A stretch of 49,238 nt of DNA from an uncultured Lentisphaerota bacterium (GCA_903912445.1 CAIWHP010000235.1:1-49238), one strand, 5' to 3'. Counted from the first letter of the stretch, positions 8,335-18,281 are shown. The notes: a model not told the origin generated them from the letters alone. Program-made: numbers and translations.

Positions 8335-9275
8335 GCAACGCGCTGCAATTCCGGGGCGTGGTCAAGTGCTACGGCCGGCTGCGCGCCCTTGACCAGCTTG
8401 ATCTCGAGGTGCCCCAGGGCTCGATCTTCGGGCTCGTTGGCAGCAATGGCGCGGGCAAAACGACGGCGATGGCGCTGGCCGTCGGCCTGCTGCGCGCCGA
8501 CGCGGGCACGCTTGAGCTGCTGGGCGACGGGCCCTTCACGCCCGAGCGCCACGCGGGCCGCGTCGCGCTGCTGCCGCAGGATTCCAGCTTTCCGCCGCAT
8601 GCGCGCGTCGAGGAACTGCTGCGTTTTTATGGACGCATCCAGGGCATGGCGGTCGCAGCGCTGGTGCCGGCCATCGACGAGCTGCTCGACTGGGTCCATC
8701 TGCAGGACCGCCGCCGCTCGCCGGTGCGCACGCTCTCGCACGGCATGAAACGGCGCCTGGCCATCGCGCAGGCCTTCCTCGGCCGCCCGGAGCTCGTCCT
8801 GCTCGACGAGCCGCTCAACGGCCTCGACCCGAAGGAGGCCGCGCGCGTCCGCGACCTGATCCGCCAGCGGCGCGGCCGCCAGACCATCGTCATCAGCTCG
8901 CACCAGCTCACCGATATCGAGGCGCTCTGCGACCACGTCGCCTTTGTCGAGAAGGGCCGGCGCGTCCGGCAGGACACCCTCGACAAGATCGTGCGGCGCA
9001 GCCACTGCGTCACCTATCACATTGGCAGCGGCACGCTCCCGCTCGCGCGGCTCGCCGCGGAGCTGCCGGAGGTGACGTGGGAGCAGCATGGCAACCGTGT
9101 CGTGGCGAGTTTCCCCTCGGCCTACACCGCCGAGGCGCTCAACACCGCCGCGCTGCGCCTTTTCCTGGAGGCCGGGGTCGGTATCCTGGAGATCCGGCGC
9201 GGCTCCGACCTGGAAAGCGAATATTTGAAACTCGCGGCCGAGCCCCCGCCGCTGACGCCGCCGCCAGCAGCGTGA
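8331..9275 (+). CDS. ABC transporter ATP-binding protein
   Basis: The GTG start at 8331 overlaps the permease stop (GTGA), giving 314 residues. Walker A is GSNGAGKT, the Q-loop is LLPQDSS, the signature is LSHGMKRRLAIAQ, Walker B is LVLLDEP and the switch histidine is in ISSHQLTD. About 100 residues follow the ATPase core, the C-terminal extension common in ABC-2 exporters, ending in a Pro/Ala-rich tail. With the preceding permease it forms the transporter. The frame is open upstream into the permease, but only the part from 8331 reads as an ATPase. Confidence 0.92.
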   Translation: MSNALQFRGVVKCYGRLRALDQLDLEVPQGSIFGLVGSNGAGKTTAMALAVGLLRADAGTLELLGDGPFTPERHAGRVALLPQDSSFPPHARVEELLRFYGRIQGMAVAALVPAIDELLDWVHLQDRRRSPVRTLSHGMKRRLAIAQAFLGRPELVLLDEPLNGLDPKEAARVRDLIRQRRGRQTIVISSHQLTDIEALCDHVAFVEKGRRVRQDTLDKIVRRSHCVTYHIGSGTLPLARLAAELPEVTWEQHGNRVVASFPSAYTAEALNTAALRLFLEAGVGILEIRRGSDLESEYLKLAAEPPPLTPPPAA

Positions 9276-9320
9276 GCGCCCTTCACGCTGCGTGGTGGAT
9301 TTGTTTTGTGCGGCTTACTG

Positions 9321-9455
9321 GTAGGGACGGCGCGCTGTCGCCGCCCACGCGGTATCCAGCGTGTTGAGCTCGTGACGCTGTGCCCTTTGGCCTAAGGACA
9401 TCAACCGTCACGCCATGTGACACGTGCCTCCGGCGCGCACGGCGTGCGCGCCCTA
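9321..9455. repeat. Inverted pair of REP-like hairpins
   Basis: Each hairpin carries GTAG next to its stem. The left copy (9321-9346) reads on the plus strand, and the right copy (9432-9455) ends in CTACC, so it reads on the minus strand. The right stem has 9-bp perfect arms around GGC. The head-to-head layout is that of BIMEs (paired REPs) and matches the GTAG-headed REPs around the RAYT gene at 39.5 kb, although the stem sequences differ. Confidence 0.6.
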
Positions 9456-9613
9456 CCTTCGTTCTCGTCCTCGAAACCCTCTTGCCTGTGGTATCGAGGG
9501 CGAGGACAATGAGTTCGCGGCAGTCATAGTAGTCCTCTCGCTCCGCGGGAGGCTCCGGAAAATGCCACTACTGCTGGTTTTCCAAGTTTCACTGGATAGG
9601 TCATCGTGCAGCC

Positions 9614-9628
9614 TTCCAACGCTTGGAA
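9614..9628. repeat. TTCCAA palindrome
   Basis: TTCCAACGCTTGGAA has 6-bp arms around CGC. It is a member of the dispersed TTTTCCAA-n-TTGGAAAA family; a diverged half-site (TTTTCCAAG) lies about 35 bp upstream. Confidence 0.75.
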
Positions 9629-9724
9629 CAGGGGTGCATGGCGTGTGCTCGCAGCGGTGTGCACTGCCCTTTTCTGCATTTTTTCCTATGATTTTCGCCT
9701 TTCTAGGCTAAAGTCCGCGCCTCT

Positions 9725-11725
9725 ATGATTGAATTCCGTCAAGTTAGCAAGCGTTACGGCAAGCAGATTGTTCTGGATGCCGTGAATTTCCGCGTCAATG
9801 CCGGCGAGCGCGCCGGCTTCGTCGGGCCCAACGGCGCCGGCAAGAGCACCGTCTTCGCCCTGGTCGCCGGCGAGATGGAGGCCGATGCCGGCAAGGTCGA
9901 GCTGGCCAAGGACATCCGGATGGGCTACCTGCGCCAGCAGATCCTGACCGATGACACGGCCACCCCGCTGCACGAATACGTCGAGCGCGCCGCGCCCGAC
10001 CTGGATACCATCCACGCCGAAATCCACCTGCTCGAAGAGGAGCTGCGGCAGGAGCCGGACTCGGAGGCGCGCCACCGCACGCTGCGCCGCGTCGGCGAGC
10101 TGCAGACGATCTTCGAACACCGCGGCGGCTACGACATCGCCGCGCGCGCCGCGGCCACGCTGTGCGGCCTGGGTTTCCCGCCGGCGGAATTGAAACGCCC
10201 GCTGGGCGAGTTCAGCGGCGGCTGGCAGATGCGCGCCGAGCTGGCGCGCTCGCTCGTCGCCGACCCCGACCTGCTGCTGCTCGACGAGCCTTCGAACTAC
10301 CTCGACCTGCCCGCCGTCGAATGGCTGCGCAGCTTCCTGGACGAATACCGCGGGACGCTGGTGCTGATTTCGCACGACCGGTATCTGCTCAACGCGCTGA
10401 CCGAGGTCATCTACGAGGTCGCCGGCGGCGCGGTGACGCGCTACGCAGGCAACTTCGCCTGGTACCAGCGGGAGCGCGTGCGCCGGCGCGACCAGGTGCA
10501 GGCGATCCAGCGCAACCAGCAGGTGAAACGCGAGAAGATCGAGCGTTTCATTGAACGCTTCCACGCCAAGAACACCAAGGCCACGCAGGTGCAGAGCCGC
10601 GTCAAGATGCTCGAGCGCATGGAGGAAACGGCCGTCAAGATGCCGGAGATCGCGGTGGGCATGGGCCAGCTCCGGCTGGCCGCGCCGCCGCCGTGCGGCG
10701 CGGAAGTGCTGCGGCTGGAACACGTCAGTTTCCGTTATGACGAAAAGGGTCCCTGGATCCTGCGCGACCTCGACCTGACGATCAACCAGGGCGAGAAGCT
10801 CGCGATCGTCGGCTCCAACGGCATGGGCAAGACGACGCTGCTCAGGCTGCTCGCCGGGCAGCTGCAGCCGGTCGAGGGCAAGCGCGTGCTGGGCTACAAG
10901 GTCATCGCCGGCTACCAGTCGCAGGAGTCGGCCGAGACGATGGACCCCGGCGATACCGCGATCGAAACCCTGCGCGGCGTCGCCTCGAACGCGACCGAGC
11001 GCGAGATCCGCACGCTGCTCGGCGGTTTCGGCTTCTCCGGCGAGGCCGCCCTGAAATTCGTCAGCGTGCTCAGCGGCGGCGAGAAGATCCGCCTCGCGTT
11101 TGCGCGGCTGCTGATCCGGCCGCCGAACCTGCTGCTGCTCGACGAGCCGACGACGCATCTCGACATCGAGTCGCGCGAGGCACTGCAGGATGCGCTGAGC
11201 ACCTATCCCGGCACCGTCCTGCTCGTCAGCCATGACGTGGAGTTCGTCCGCGCCGTGGCCGGCGGCGTGATTGCGATGACGCCGGCGGGGATCACGAGCT
11301 ATGTCGGCGGCTACGACTATTACAAGGAAAAGATCGCCCAGCAGCAGCAGCAACTGAAGCAACAGCAGGCGCCGGCCGCCGCGCCGGCCCAGCTGCCGGC
11401 CGCCAGCGTGGCGCCCATGGCCGGCGAATCCAAGGCCGCGCGCCGCGAGCGCACCCAGGCGCGGCATCTGCGGCACGGACAACTCAAGGAACTGGACAAG
11501 AGCATTGTCAGGGCCGAGAAAAAAATCAACGTCCTGGAGACCGAGCGGGCCCAGCTGTGCGAGCGCCTGGCCGCGCCCGAGGCCACGGGCGCGGAGCGCG
11601 CCGACGCCGGCCGCCGGCTCAAGAACGTCGAGTTCGAACTCGGTCAGGTGATGCACGCTTGGGAAGAAGACGCGGCCCGCCGCGAGGAATTACTGCAGGC
11701 ACAGAAGGACGACGCGGGGGCGTAA
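9725..11725 (+). CDS. ABC-F family ATPase (ribosome-associated type)
   Basis: This 666-residue protein has two ABC ATPase domains in one chain and no membrane segments, which is the ABC-F pattern (EttA, Uup, YbiT, YheS relatives). Domain 1: Walker A GPNGAGKST near residue 37, signature FSGGWQMR, Walker B LLLLDEPSNYLD. An arginine- and lysine-rich interdomain linker follows (about residues 240-320). Domain 2: Walker A GSNGMGKTT, signature LSGGEKIRL, Walker B LLLLDEPTTHLD. The C-terminus after about residue 535 is a Gln-rich stretch and then a predicted coiled coil, as in Uup. ABC-F proteins act on the ribosome to resolve stalled or antibiotic-bound states; the subgroup cannot be fixed here. 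The start lacks a clear Shine-Dalgarno sequence. Confidence 0.92.
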   Translation: MIEFRQVSKRYGKQIVLDAVNFRVNAGERAGFVGPNGAGKSTVFALVAGEMEADAGKVELAKDIRMGYLRQQILTDDTATPLHEYVERAAPDLDTIHAEIHLLEEELRQEPDSEARHRTLRRVGELQTIFEHRGGYDIAARAAATLCGLGFPPAELKRPLGEFSGGWQMRAELARSLVADPDLLLLDEPSNYLDLPAVEWLRSFLDEYRGTLVLISHDRYLLNALTEVIYEVAGGAVTRYAGNFAWYQRERVRRRDQVQAIQRNQQVKREKIERFIERFHAKNTKATQVQSRVKMLERMEETAVKMPEIAVGMGQLRLAAPPPCGAEVLRLEHVSFRYDEKGPWILRDLDLTINQGEKLAIVGSNGMGKTTLLRLLAGQLQPVEGKRVLGYKVIAGYQSQESAETMDPGDTAIETLRGVASNATEREIRTLLGGFGFSGEAALKFVSVLSGGEKIRLAFARLLIRPPNLLLLDEPTTHLDIESREALQDALSTYPGTVLLVSHDVEFVRAVAGGVIAMTPAGITSYVGGYDYYKEKIAQQQQQLKQQQAPAAAPAQLPAASVAPMAGESKAARRERTQARHLRHGQLKELDKSIVRAEKKINVLETERAQLCERLAAPEATGAERADAGRRLKNVEFELGQVMHAWEEDAARREELLQAQKDDAGA

Positions 11726-11773
11726 GCGGTGCCGCCGGGGGCGTCCCGGCAGCGGGGGCTGTCGCGGGAGGAA

Positions 11774-11849
11774 TGGTGAGCCAGCCGGGACTCGAACCCG
11801 GGACCACAAGCTTAAAAGGCTCGTGCTCTACCAACTGAGCTACTGGCCC
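11774..11849 (-). tRNA. tRNA-Lys (anticodon UUU)
   Basis: On the minus strand the acceptor stem GGGCCAG pairs with CTGGCTC. The D arm is GCTC/GAGC, the anticodon stem CGAGC/GCTTG encloses loop CTTTTAA (anticodon TTT), and the T arm is CCGGG-TTCGAGT-CCCGG. The discriminator is A and the 3' CCA is encoded (11774-11776). All stems close, with only G-U exceptions. It lies 48 bp downstream of the ABC-F gene, on the opposite strand. Confidence 0.97.
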
Positions 11850-12009
11850 ACAACCCGGCCCTGCTGGGCCGACGGGCCGCGGAGACTAGAGCAGTTTGCA
11901 GGGGAAGTCAACGTCATGCCCGCGCCGGCCCCGCGCGCCGGCCTGTCCGCCCACTCGATGCTCGACAAGGCCGCAGGGCACGATAAAATGTCACCAACCT
12001 GTGGTGCCT

Positions 12010-12426
12010 ATGACGCAAACAAAGCAAATGCGGGTGCTGGCGGTGGGGCTCGTGCTCGCGGGCGGCTTGGCTGTTCAGGCGGCGGCGCCGACCGCGCCGG
12101 CCCCCTCCACCAACGCCCCGGCCCAGCCCAAGGATTATCGCGCCATGCTCGCCAAGGTGCGCCTCAAACAGCAGGAGCACAACGGCCTGGAGGAACTGCA
12201 GAAGGCCGTCAGCGCCTTCCAGCTGCGCGTGGGCCGGCTGCCGGCGGAGCTGTCCGATCTCGTGGAGCGCGGGCTGCTGCCGGAGATGCCCCTGTCGCCC
12301 GCCGGCACCCGGTTTGTCTATGACCGCACCACGGGCAATGTCCGGCTCGTGCCGGTAGCGGGCGGCCGGGCGGCGGCGGTGCGGACCAACCTGCCCGGCA
12401 GCGCGAACCTGGTCCTGCCGAAATAA
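12010..12426 (+). CDS. Small secreted protein, pseudopilin-like C-terminal part
   Basis: The 138-residue product has a signal peptide (MRVLAVGLVLAGGLAVQAAA) and a Pro/Ala spacer. A domain of about 90 residues follows: a helix (LEELQKAVSAFQLRVGRLP), then PAELSDLVERGLLPEMP and GTRFVYDRTTGNVRLV. This last part resembles the globular region of GspG/PilE-type pseudopilins (helix, 'G.yP..l..Lv..gyl...P', 'f.Yd..tg.v') but has lost the FTLVE membrane helix. This resemblance is my inference. The start at 12010 or 12028 (MRVLAV) is uncertain. It lies upstream of mreB, separated by 348 bp. The function is unknown. Confidence 0.65.
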   Translation: MTQTKQMRVLAVGLVLAGGLAVQAAAPTAPAPSTNAPAQPKDYRAMLAKVRLKQQEHNGLEELQKAVSAFQLRVGRLPAELSDLVERGLLPEMPLSPAGTRFVYDRTTGNVRLVPVAGGRAAAVRTNLPGSANLVLPK

Positions 12427-12613
12427 AGCGCTGAACAGGGCCCCGCGTCTGGCGCCATCGAGTGTGCCCTCTTCCGGTGAATGGCAGGCAGGCTTTTCCA
12501 GACTCGCGCCACGCGCGATCCGGATAAGGTCGGTTACGCGAACCAAAGCATACCCAGCCCGTGGTGCCCAGGCGCTGAACAACCCAACCAGACGAGGTCG
12601 CCCGGGGCCTATG

Positions 12614-12660
12614 TCCAAGGCTTGGAAAAACATGCGCACCGCTTTTCCAAGCCTTGGAAA
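12614..12660. repeat. Pair of TTCCAA palindromes upstream of mreB
   Basis: TCCAAGGCTTGGA begins at 12614, and TTTTCCAAGCCTTGGAAA spans 12643-12660. The second is close to a perfect 8-bp-arm palindrome and is the best match to the family consensus in the window. Confidence 0.85.
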
Positions 12661-12697
12661 CCGCCGGGCGGCGGCCCCGGCGCGGCGCTTTTATGGC

Positions 12698-12726
12698 TTG
12701 ACGGGGTGCGGGGGCTCAAGCACTAT
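12698..12726 (+). promoter_or_regulatory. Candidate sigma70-type promoter of the mre operon
   Basis: TTGACG (12698-12703) is followed 17 bp later by CACTAT (12721-12726), about 50 bp before the mreB ATG. The -35 is 5 of 6 and the -10 only 3 of 6, so this is tentative. Confidence 0.4.
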
Positions 12727-12744
12727 CACCGAAAGTTTTTGTGA

Positions 12745-13809
<1,065 letters not shown>

Positions 13810-13897
13810 GCCTGCCCGACATCCAGCTTCTTCCCCCCATCCCACGATCCCGCGCGCGCCGTTAGCGGCGCCGCCGGGTTGCAGAATTGGGCGGGAT

Positions 13898-14767
13898 ATG
13901 CGTGACCGTACGTTGTTCGGTTTGATCCTGGCGGGACTCATCCTGCTGGTGATCCTCAATCTGCCGGAGTCCGTCAGCGGACGGGTCAAGGGCTTCATCC
14001 GCGACGCCTTTGCGCCGCTGCAGGATCTCGTCGCCTCCGCCTCGCGCCAGGGGCAGGAGACGCTCAAGCTCGCGCGCGGCGTCAGCAGCCTGACGGCCGA
14101 GAACCAGCGCATGGCCGGGGCGATCGCGCAGCTGCGGCTGCGGCAGAGCGAGCTGGAGCGCCTCGAAGAGGAAACCCTCAAGCTCAAACACCTGCTGGAC
14201 TACCGCAGCCATGCGCCCCGGCGGCTGGTCACCTGCGCCGTGCTCGGGCGCGACGCGACCGGCTGGTGGCAGACGCTGCGGCTCGACAAGGGCGCCGACA
14301 GCGGCCTCCGCGCCGAGCTGGCCGTGACCACGCCGGAAGGCCTGATCGGCCGCATCCTTACCACGACCGCGCGCACCAGCGACGTGCTCCTGCTCTCCGA
14401 CCCCAAGTGCAAGGTCTCCGCGCTCGTCAGCCGGGCGCAGGCGTTCGGCATCGTCGCCGGCAACGGCGTGACCCCGCAGGGCCTGCCCAGCTGCCGCATG
14501 GACTTCATCAACGTGGACCGGCGGCATGCCGTGCAGAACGGCGACGAGGTGGTGACCTCGGGCCTGGGCGGGGTCTTCCCGCGCGATTTGCTGATCGGAC
14601 GGCTGGACAATGTGAAGACGAACGAGTCGGGACTTTATGCGGAGGCGGACGTGGTGGTGGCCGCGGATCTTGGCGCGCTGGAGTATGTGTTTGTGGTCGC
14701 TGACGAGCGTCCGGGCGCGCCAACCGCCACCGCTGCCGCCCCGGCTGCGGGGGCGGCCGGCCCATGA
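13898..14767 (+). CDS. mreC: Rod shape-determining protein MreC
   Basis: This 289-residue protein has one N-terminal membrane segment (LFGLILAGLILLVILNL), a coiled coil (about residues 60-100) and the MreC beta-barrel domain with GRDATGWWQTLRLDKGADSGL and DEVVTSGLGGVFPRDLLIG. It bridges MreB/MreD to PBP2 in the periplasm. The ATG at 13898 starts directly before the membrane segment; the longer frame overlapping mreB is not protein-like. The C-terminus is an Ala/Pro-rich tail. Its stop overlaps the mreD start by 4 nt. Confidence 0.94.
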   Translation: MRDRTLFGLILAGLILLVILNLPESVSGRVKGFIRDAFAPLQDLVASASRQGQETLKLARGVSSLTAENQRMAGAIAQLRLRQSELERLEEETLKLKHLLDYRSHAPRRLVTCAVLGRDATGWWQTLRLDKGADSGLRAELAVTTPEGLIGRILTTTARTSDVLLLSDPKCKVSALVSRAQAFGIVAGNGVTPQGLPSCRMDFINVDRRHAVQNGDEVVTSGLGGVFPRDLLIGRLDNVKTNESGLYAEADVVVAADLGALEYVFVVADERPGAPTATAAAPAAGAAGP

Positions 14768-15279
14768 AGCTGCTTGTGATGCTGCTGGCCCTGGTGACCG
14801 GCGCCACGCTGCAGGCCCTGCTGCCCGCGTGGGCGTGGCTCGGCGGCGCGCAGCCGCCGGTGCTGCTCGCGCTCGTCCTGTTCTACGCCTGGACCAGCCC
14901 GCGCGCCGGCATGCTCGGCTGCGCGTTCGCCGCCGGCCTGCTGCAGGATGCGCTCGGCCAGGTGCCCCTCGGCTTTTCGTGCTTCTGCTTCGCGCTGGCC
15001 GGCCTCTGGGCGCAGCGCCACCGCGAGGACGTGGATGAGCAGGCGTACATCTCGCAGATCGTCTTCGGCGGCCTCGCCGCCGCGCTGGTGACGCTGCTGC
15101 TCTACGCCCTGCTGCGCCATGCCGGCGCGATCACGCTTTCGTTCGGCGGCGCGCTGCGCAAGACGCTCGGCACGGCGCTGCTCGGCGCGCTGCTGACGCC
15201 GGTCATGTTCCGCATGGCCATCGGCCTCGAGCGCCGCCTCGGCGAACGGCCGGCGCTGGATCACGGAGGCCGCCTGTGA
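14764..15279 (+). CDS. mreD: Rod shape-determining protein MreD
   Basis: This 171-residue membrane protein has about five hydrophobic segments and the MreD pattern (LLQDALGQVPLGFSCFCFALAGL). It is identified as much by position, between mreC and PBP2, as by sequence, since MreD is poorly conserved. Its start (ATGA) and end (GTGA) both overlap the neighbouring genes, indicating translational coupling. Confidence 0.88.
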   Translation: MKLLVMLLALVTGATLQALLPAWAWLGGAQPPVLLALVLFYAWTSPRAGMLGCAFAAGLLQDALGQVPLGFSCFCFALAGLWAQRHREDVDEQAYISQIVFGGLAAALVTLLLYALLRHAGAITLSFGGALRKTLGTALLGALLTPVMFRMAIGLERRLGERPALDHGGRL

Positions 15280-17126
15280 GCGCGGCCGGTCTCTGGAACG
15301 ACGAGGTGTTCCGCCTGCGCGTGCTGCTGGCCGTGATGCTGCTGGCGCTCGGCGCGCTCGTGGGGCGGCTCTGGTGGATGCAGGTGACCAATGCCGCGCT
15401 GTTCCAGCACAACCTGAACGAGCAGAGCATCCGCCGCGTCTACGTCCCCGGCAGCCGCGGCCAGATCTACGGGCGCGACGGCACGCTGCTCGCGGCCAAC
15501 CAGCCCAGCTACAACCTCGTGCTCTACCTCGAAGAGCTGCGCCGCCCCGGCCGCTGGCAGAACACCGTGACGAACGTCGAGGCGACCGTGCAGAAGCTCG
15601 CGCAGCTGCTCGGCCAGCCCCCGCAGCTCAAGCGCAGCGACATCCTCGCGCACGTCCACCGGCGCCTGCCGCTGCCGCTGACGGCGTGGCGCAACCTGAC
15701 GAGCAGCGCCCGCGCCCGGGTCGCGGAGCGGACGCTCGGCTGGCGCGGCGTCGCCGTCGAGGTCGAGCCGGCGCGGGTCTACCCGGAAGGCGCGCTCGCG
15801 GCCCACGTGCTCGGCTATGTCAAGCGGACCGAGCCGGAGCTCGGCGAGGACGAGACCTTCAACTATCGCGAGATGGAAATGCTCGGCGTGGCGGGCGTGG
15901 AAAAGCGCTTCGACCACGCGCTGCGCGGCGCGCCCGGCGAGAAGATCATCGCGGTGGACGTCTCCGGCTACAACTACCGCTTCCAGCTGCCCGGCCTCGC
16001 CGGCCAGCTCGGCCACCGCGACTCGGTCGCCGGGCGCGACGTGCTGCTGTCGATCGATCCGCGCATCCAGCGGCTGGCGGAGCACGCGCTCGAGGGCGTC
16101 ACCGGCGCCGCGGTCATCCTCGACCCGAACAACGGCGACGTGCTCGCGCTGGTCAGCCAGCCGCACTACGACCCGAACGAGCTGACCGGCGTCATCACCC
16201 ACGAGACCTGGCAGGCGCTGAACCTCAACCCGGACAAGCCGCTGCTCAACCGGGCGGTCTCCTGCCTCTACTCGCCCGGCAGCATTTTCAAGCCCGTGGT
16301 GGCGCTGGCCGCGCTCGACCTCGCGCAGGCCAACCCGAACGCCACGTATAACTGCCCCGGCCACTTCATGCTGGGCAAGGCGCGGTTCAACTGCTGGGAG
16401 AAGCTCTCCGGCCATGGCACGCTGAACTTGCACGACGCGCTGATGTACTCGTGCAACGTCTACTTCTTCAACCTCGGCCTGCGCGCCGGCCCGGACGCGA
16501 TCCACGACCGCTCGTGCGAAATGGGCCTCGGCGCGCGCACCGGCATCGACCTCGAGGGCGAGGTGTCCGGCCTGATCCCCGACGACGCGTGGAAGCGGCG
16601 CGCGCGCAAGGCCGAAGGCGGCTGGCGCGACGGCGACACGTGCAACATGTCCATCGGCCAGGGCGCGGTGCTGGTCACGCCGCTGCAGATGGCCTCGGTG
16701 GCCGCGACGCTGGCGAACGGCGGCCAGGTCTGGCAGCCGCGCCTCGTGCTCGGCCTGCGCGATGCGCACGGCAGCTGGCAGCGGACGCCGCCCAAGCTCA
16801 ACCGCGCCATGGCCTGGGACGCCGGCCATCTGCAGCTCGTGCGCGCGGCGATGCGCGATGTGATCAACGCGCCCACCGGCACCGGCAAGCACGCGAAGCT
16901 GCCCGACGTGCTCATCGCCGGCAAGACCGGCACCGCCGAGCACGGCGGCAAGGGCGAGGGCCACAAGTGGACCTGGATGCTCGCTTTCGCGCCCTACGAG
17001 GCGCCGCGCTATGCGCTGGCGATCCTCGTCGAGGAGGGCGTCAGCGGCGGCAGCACCGTCGCGCCGCGGCTGCAGAAGCTCATGCAGGGCATCTTCCATC
17101 CCGACACAGGGGAGGGCGAAGGATGA
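15276..17126 (+). CDS. mrdA: Penicillin-binding protein 2 (elongasome transpeptidase)
   Basis: This 616-residue class B PBP cross-links lateral-wall peptidoglycan. The order is one N-terminal membrane segment (residues 12-33), a dimerisation/pedestal domain beginning with RGQIYGRDGTLLA, then the transpeptidase domain with the nucleophile in SIFK (Ser336, Lys339), SCN (392-394) and KTG (550-552). The start is GTG at 15276, overlapping the mreD stop. The length and partner genes identify it as PBP2 rather than the divisome PBP3. It works with RodA, encoded next. Confidence 0.96.
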   Translation: MSAAGLWNDEVFRLRVLLAVMLLALGALVGRLWWMQVTNAALFQHNLNEQSIRRVYVPGSRGQIYGRDGTLLAANQPSYNLVLYLEELRRPGRWQNTVTNVEATVQKLAQLLGQPPQLKRSDILAHVHRRLPLPLTAWRNLTSSARARVAERTLGWRGVAVEVEPARVYPEGALAAHVLGYVKRTEPELGEDETFNYREMEMLGVAGVEKRFDHALRGAPGEKIIAVDVSGYNYRFQLPGLAGQLGHRDSVAGRDVLLSIDPRIQRLAEHALEGVTGAAVILDPNNGDVLALVSQPHYDPNELTGVITHETWQALNLNPDKPLLNRAVSCLYSPGSIFKPVVALAALDLAQANPNATYNCPGHFMLGKARFNCWEKLSGHGTLNLHDALMYSCNVYFFNLGLRAGPDAIHDRSCEMGLGARTGIDLEGEVSGLIPDDAWKRRARKAEGGWRDGDTCNMSIGQGAVLVTPLQMASVAATLANGGQVWQPRLVLGLRDAHGSWQRTPPKLNRAMAWDAGHLQLVRAAMRDVINAPTGTGKHAKLPDVLIAGKTGTAEHGGKGEGHKWTWMLAFAPYEAPRYALAILVEEGVSGGSTVAPRLQKLMQGIFHPDTGEGEG

Positions 17127-18265
17127 GCCCCCTGGTCTTCCCCCGGCCCCTGCTGCGCCTCGACTGGTCGCTGGTCCTCGCGATGCTCGCGCTGTTCGTC
17201 GGCGGCCTCTTCTTCATCTACAGCGCCTCCTATCGCGCCGCGGAGCTGCCGGTCAGCCCGCTGTACCAGAAGCAGCTCCGCTTCGGCCTCCTCGGCCTCG
17301 GCGCCTTCGTGGCGATGGCGCTGGTCGACTACCGCCGGCTGCGCGACCTGGCCTGGCCGCTCTACCTCATCGGCGTCCTCGGCCTCGCGCTCGTGCTGGT
17401 GCCGGGCGTCGGCAAGAAGATGTACGGCGCGGTCCGCTGGATCTCCCTCGCCGGCATGCAGGTGCAGCCTTCGGAGCTGGCGAAGCTCTCCACGATCCTC
17501 GTGCTCGCGCGCTTCCTGAGCAACCCGGCGCGCGACCCCGGGCGCTTCAGTTTTCTCGTGCTCGCATTCGTCATCGTGCTGCCCCCCATCCTGTTGATCC
17601 TCAAGGAGCCGGACCTGAGCACGGCCAGCACGCTGCTCGGCGTCACGCTCATCATGCTCTTCGCCGCCGGTGTGCCGCTGCGCACGTTCGTCATCCTGCT
17701 GTGCGGGGGCGGCCTGGTCGTGGGCGGACTGCTCGCGCTGCTCTTCCTGCTGCCCGACTGGGTGCCGCACCTCGGCTACGTCAAGGAGCGCATCATCGTC
17801 TTCTTCGACCCCGGCCGCGATCCGCTCAAGACCGGCTGGAACGCGATCCAGTCCGCCCTCGCCGTCGGCTCCGGCGGCCTGTGGGGCAAGGGCTATCTGC
17901 AGGGGACGCAGGACGTGCTCGGCTATCTCCCGCGCACCGTCTCCGCGAACGATTTTATTTTCCCGGTGATCGCCGAGGAGGTCGGCTTCGTCGGGTCGTC
18001 CGTGTTGCTTTCGCTGTATGCCGTGGTGCTGTTTGCGGGCCTCCGCGCGGCCGCCGTGGCGCAAGATAAAATGGGGAGACTGTTGGCGGTGGGCCTGACC
18101 GGGCTCGTGTTCTGCCATGTCTTTGTGAACATCGCCATGACCATCGGCCTGTTGCCGATCATGGGGATCCCGCTGCCGCTGGTGAGTTACGGCGGCACGT
18201 TCGTTGTGGGTGCAATGGCCGCGCTGGGCCTGGTGCAAAGCGTGTACGTGCGCCGTCGTTTGTAA
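17123..18265 (+). CDS. rodA: Peptidoglycan glycosyltransferase RodA (SEDS family)
   Basis: This 380-residue polytopic membrane protein polymerises lipid II into glycan strands for elongation. SEDS features are the early FIYSAS segment, GAVRWISLAGMQVQPSELAKL, KEPDLSTAS, the extracellular ANDFIFPVIAEEVGFVG segment carrying the conserved aspartate, and the terminal LPLVSYGGT. The start ATG overlaps the PBP2 stop by 4 nt. It is followed 16 bp later by the RNase E/G gene. Confidence 0.96.
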   Translation: MSPLVFPRPLLRLDWSLVLAMLALFVGGLFFIYSASYRAAELPVSPLYQKQLRFGLLGLGAFVAMALVDYRRLRDLAWPLYLIGVLGLALVLVPGVGKKMYGAVRWISLAGMQVQPSELAKLSTILVLARFLSNPARDPGRFSFLVLAFVIVLPPILLILKEPDLSTASTLLGVTLIMLFAAGVPLRTFVILLCGGGLVVGGLLALLFLLPDWVPHLGYVKERIIVFFDPGRDPLKTGWNAIQSALAVGSGGLWGKGYLQGTQDVLGYLPRTVSANDFIFPVIAEEVGFVGSSVLLSLYAVVLFAGLRAAAVAQDKMGRLLAVGLTGLVFCHVFVNIAMTIGLLPIMGIPLPLVSYGGTFVVGAMAALGLVQSVYVRRRL

Positions 18266-18281
18266 GTCTAAAAGGAAAGGA

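Larger units (their letters stand above)
9276..9724. other. 449-bp intergenic region holding several palindromes
   Basis: No gene is supported. Two GTAG-headed hairpins face each other: GTAGGGACGGCG (from 9321) with CGCCG, and on the opposite strand a stem of GGCGCGCAC (9432-9440) with GTGCGCGCC (9444-9452) followed by CTACC. TTCTCGTCCTCGA near 9462-9474 is mirrored by TCGAGGGCGAGGAC from about 9494. The palindrome TTCCAACGCTTGGAA is at 9614-9628. The promoter of the ABC-F gene should lie in the AT-richer last 70 bp. Confidence 0.7.

Noticed and set aside
7401-9275. A 624-residue fusion upstream of the ABC ATPase
   Set aside because: Only the part from the GTG at 8331 reads as protein; the upstream half is an out-of-frame reading of the permease gene.
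9686-11656. Very long minus-strand frame antisense to the ABC-F gene
   Set aside because: It is a shadow frame caused by high GC at third positions. Its translation is Arg/Ala/Gly/His-biased with no motif, while the plus strand encodes a full ABC-F protein.
15261-17099. Long minus-strand frame opposite PBP2
   Set aside because: The plus strand carries all PBP2 catalytic motifs; the antisense translation is Arg/Gly/Val/His-rich noise.
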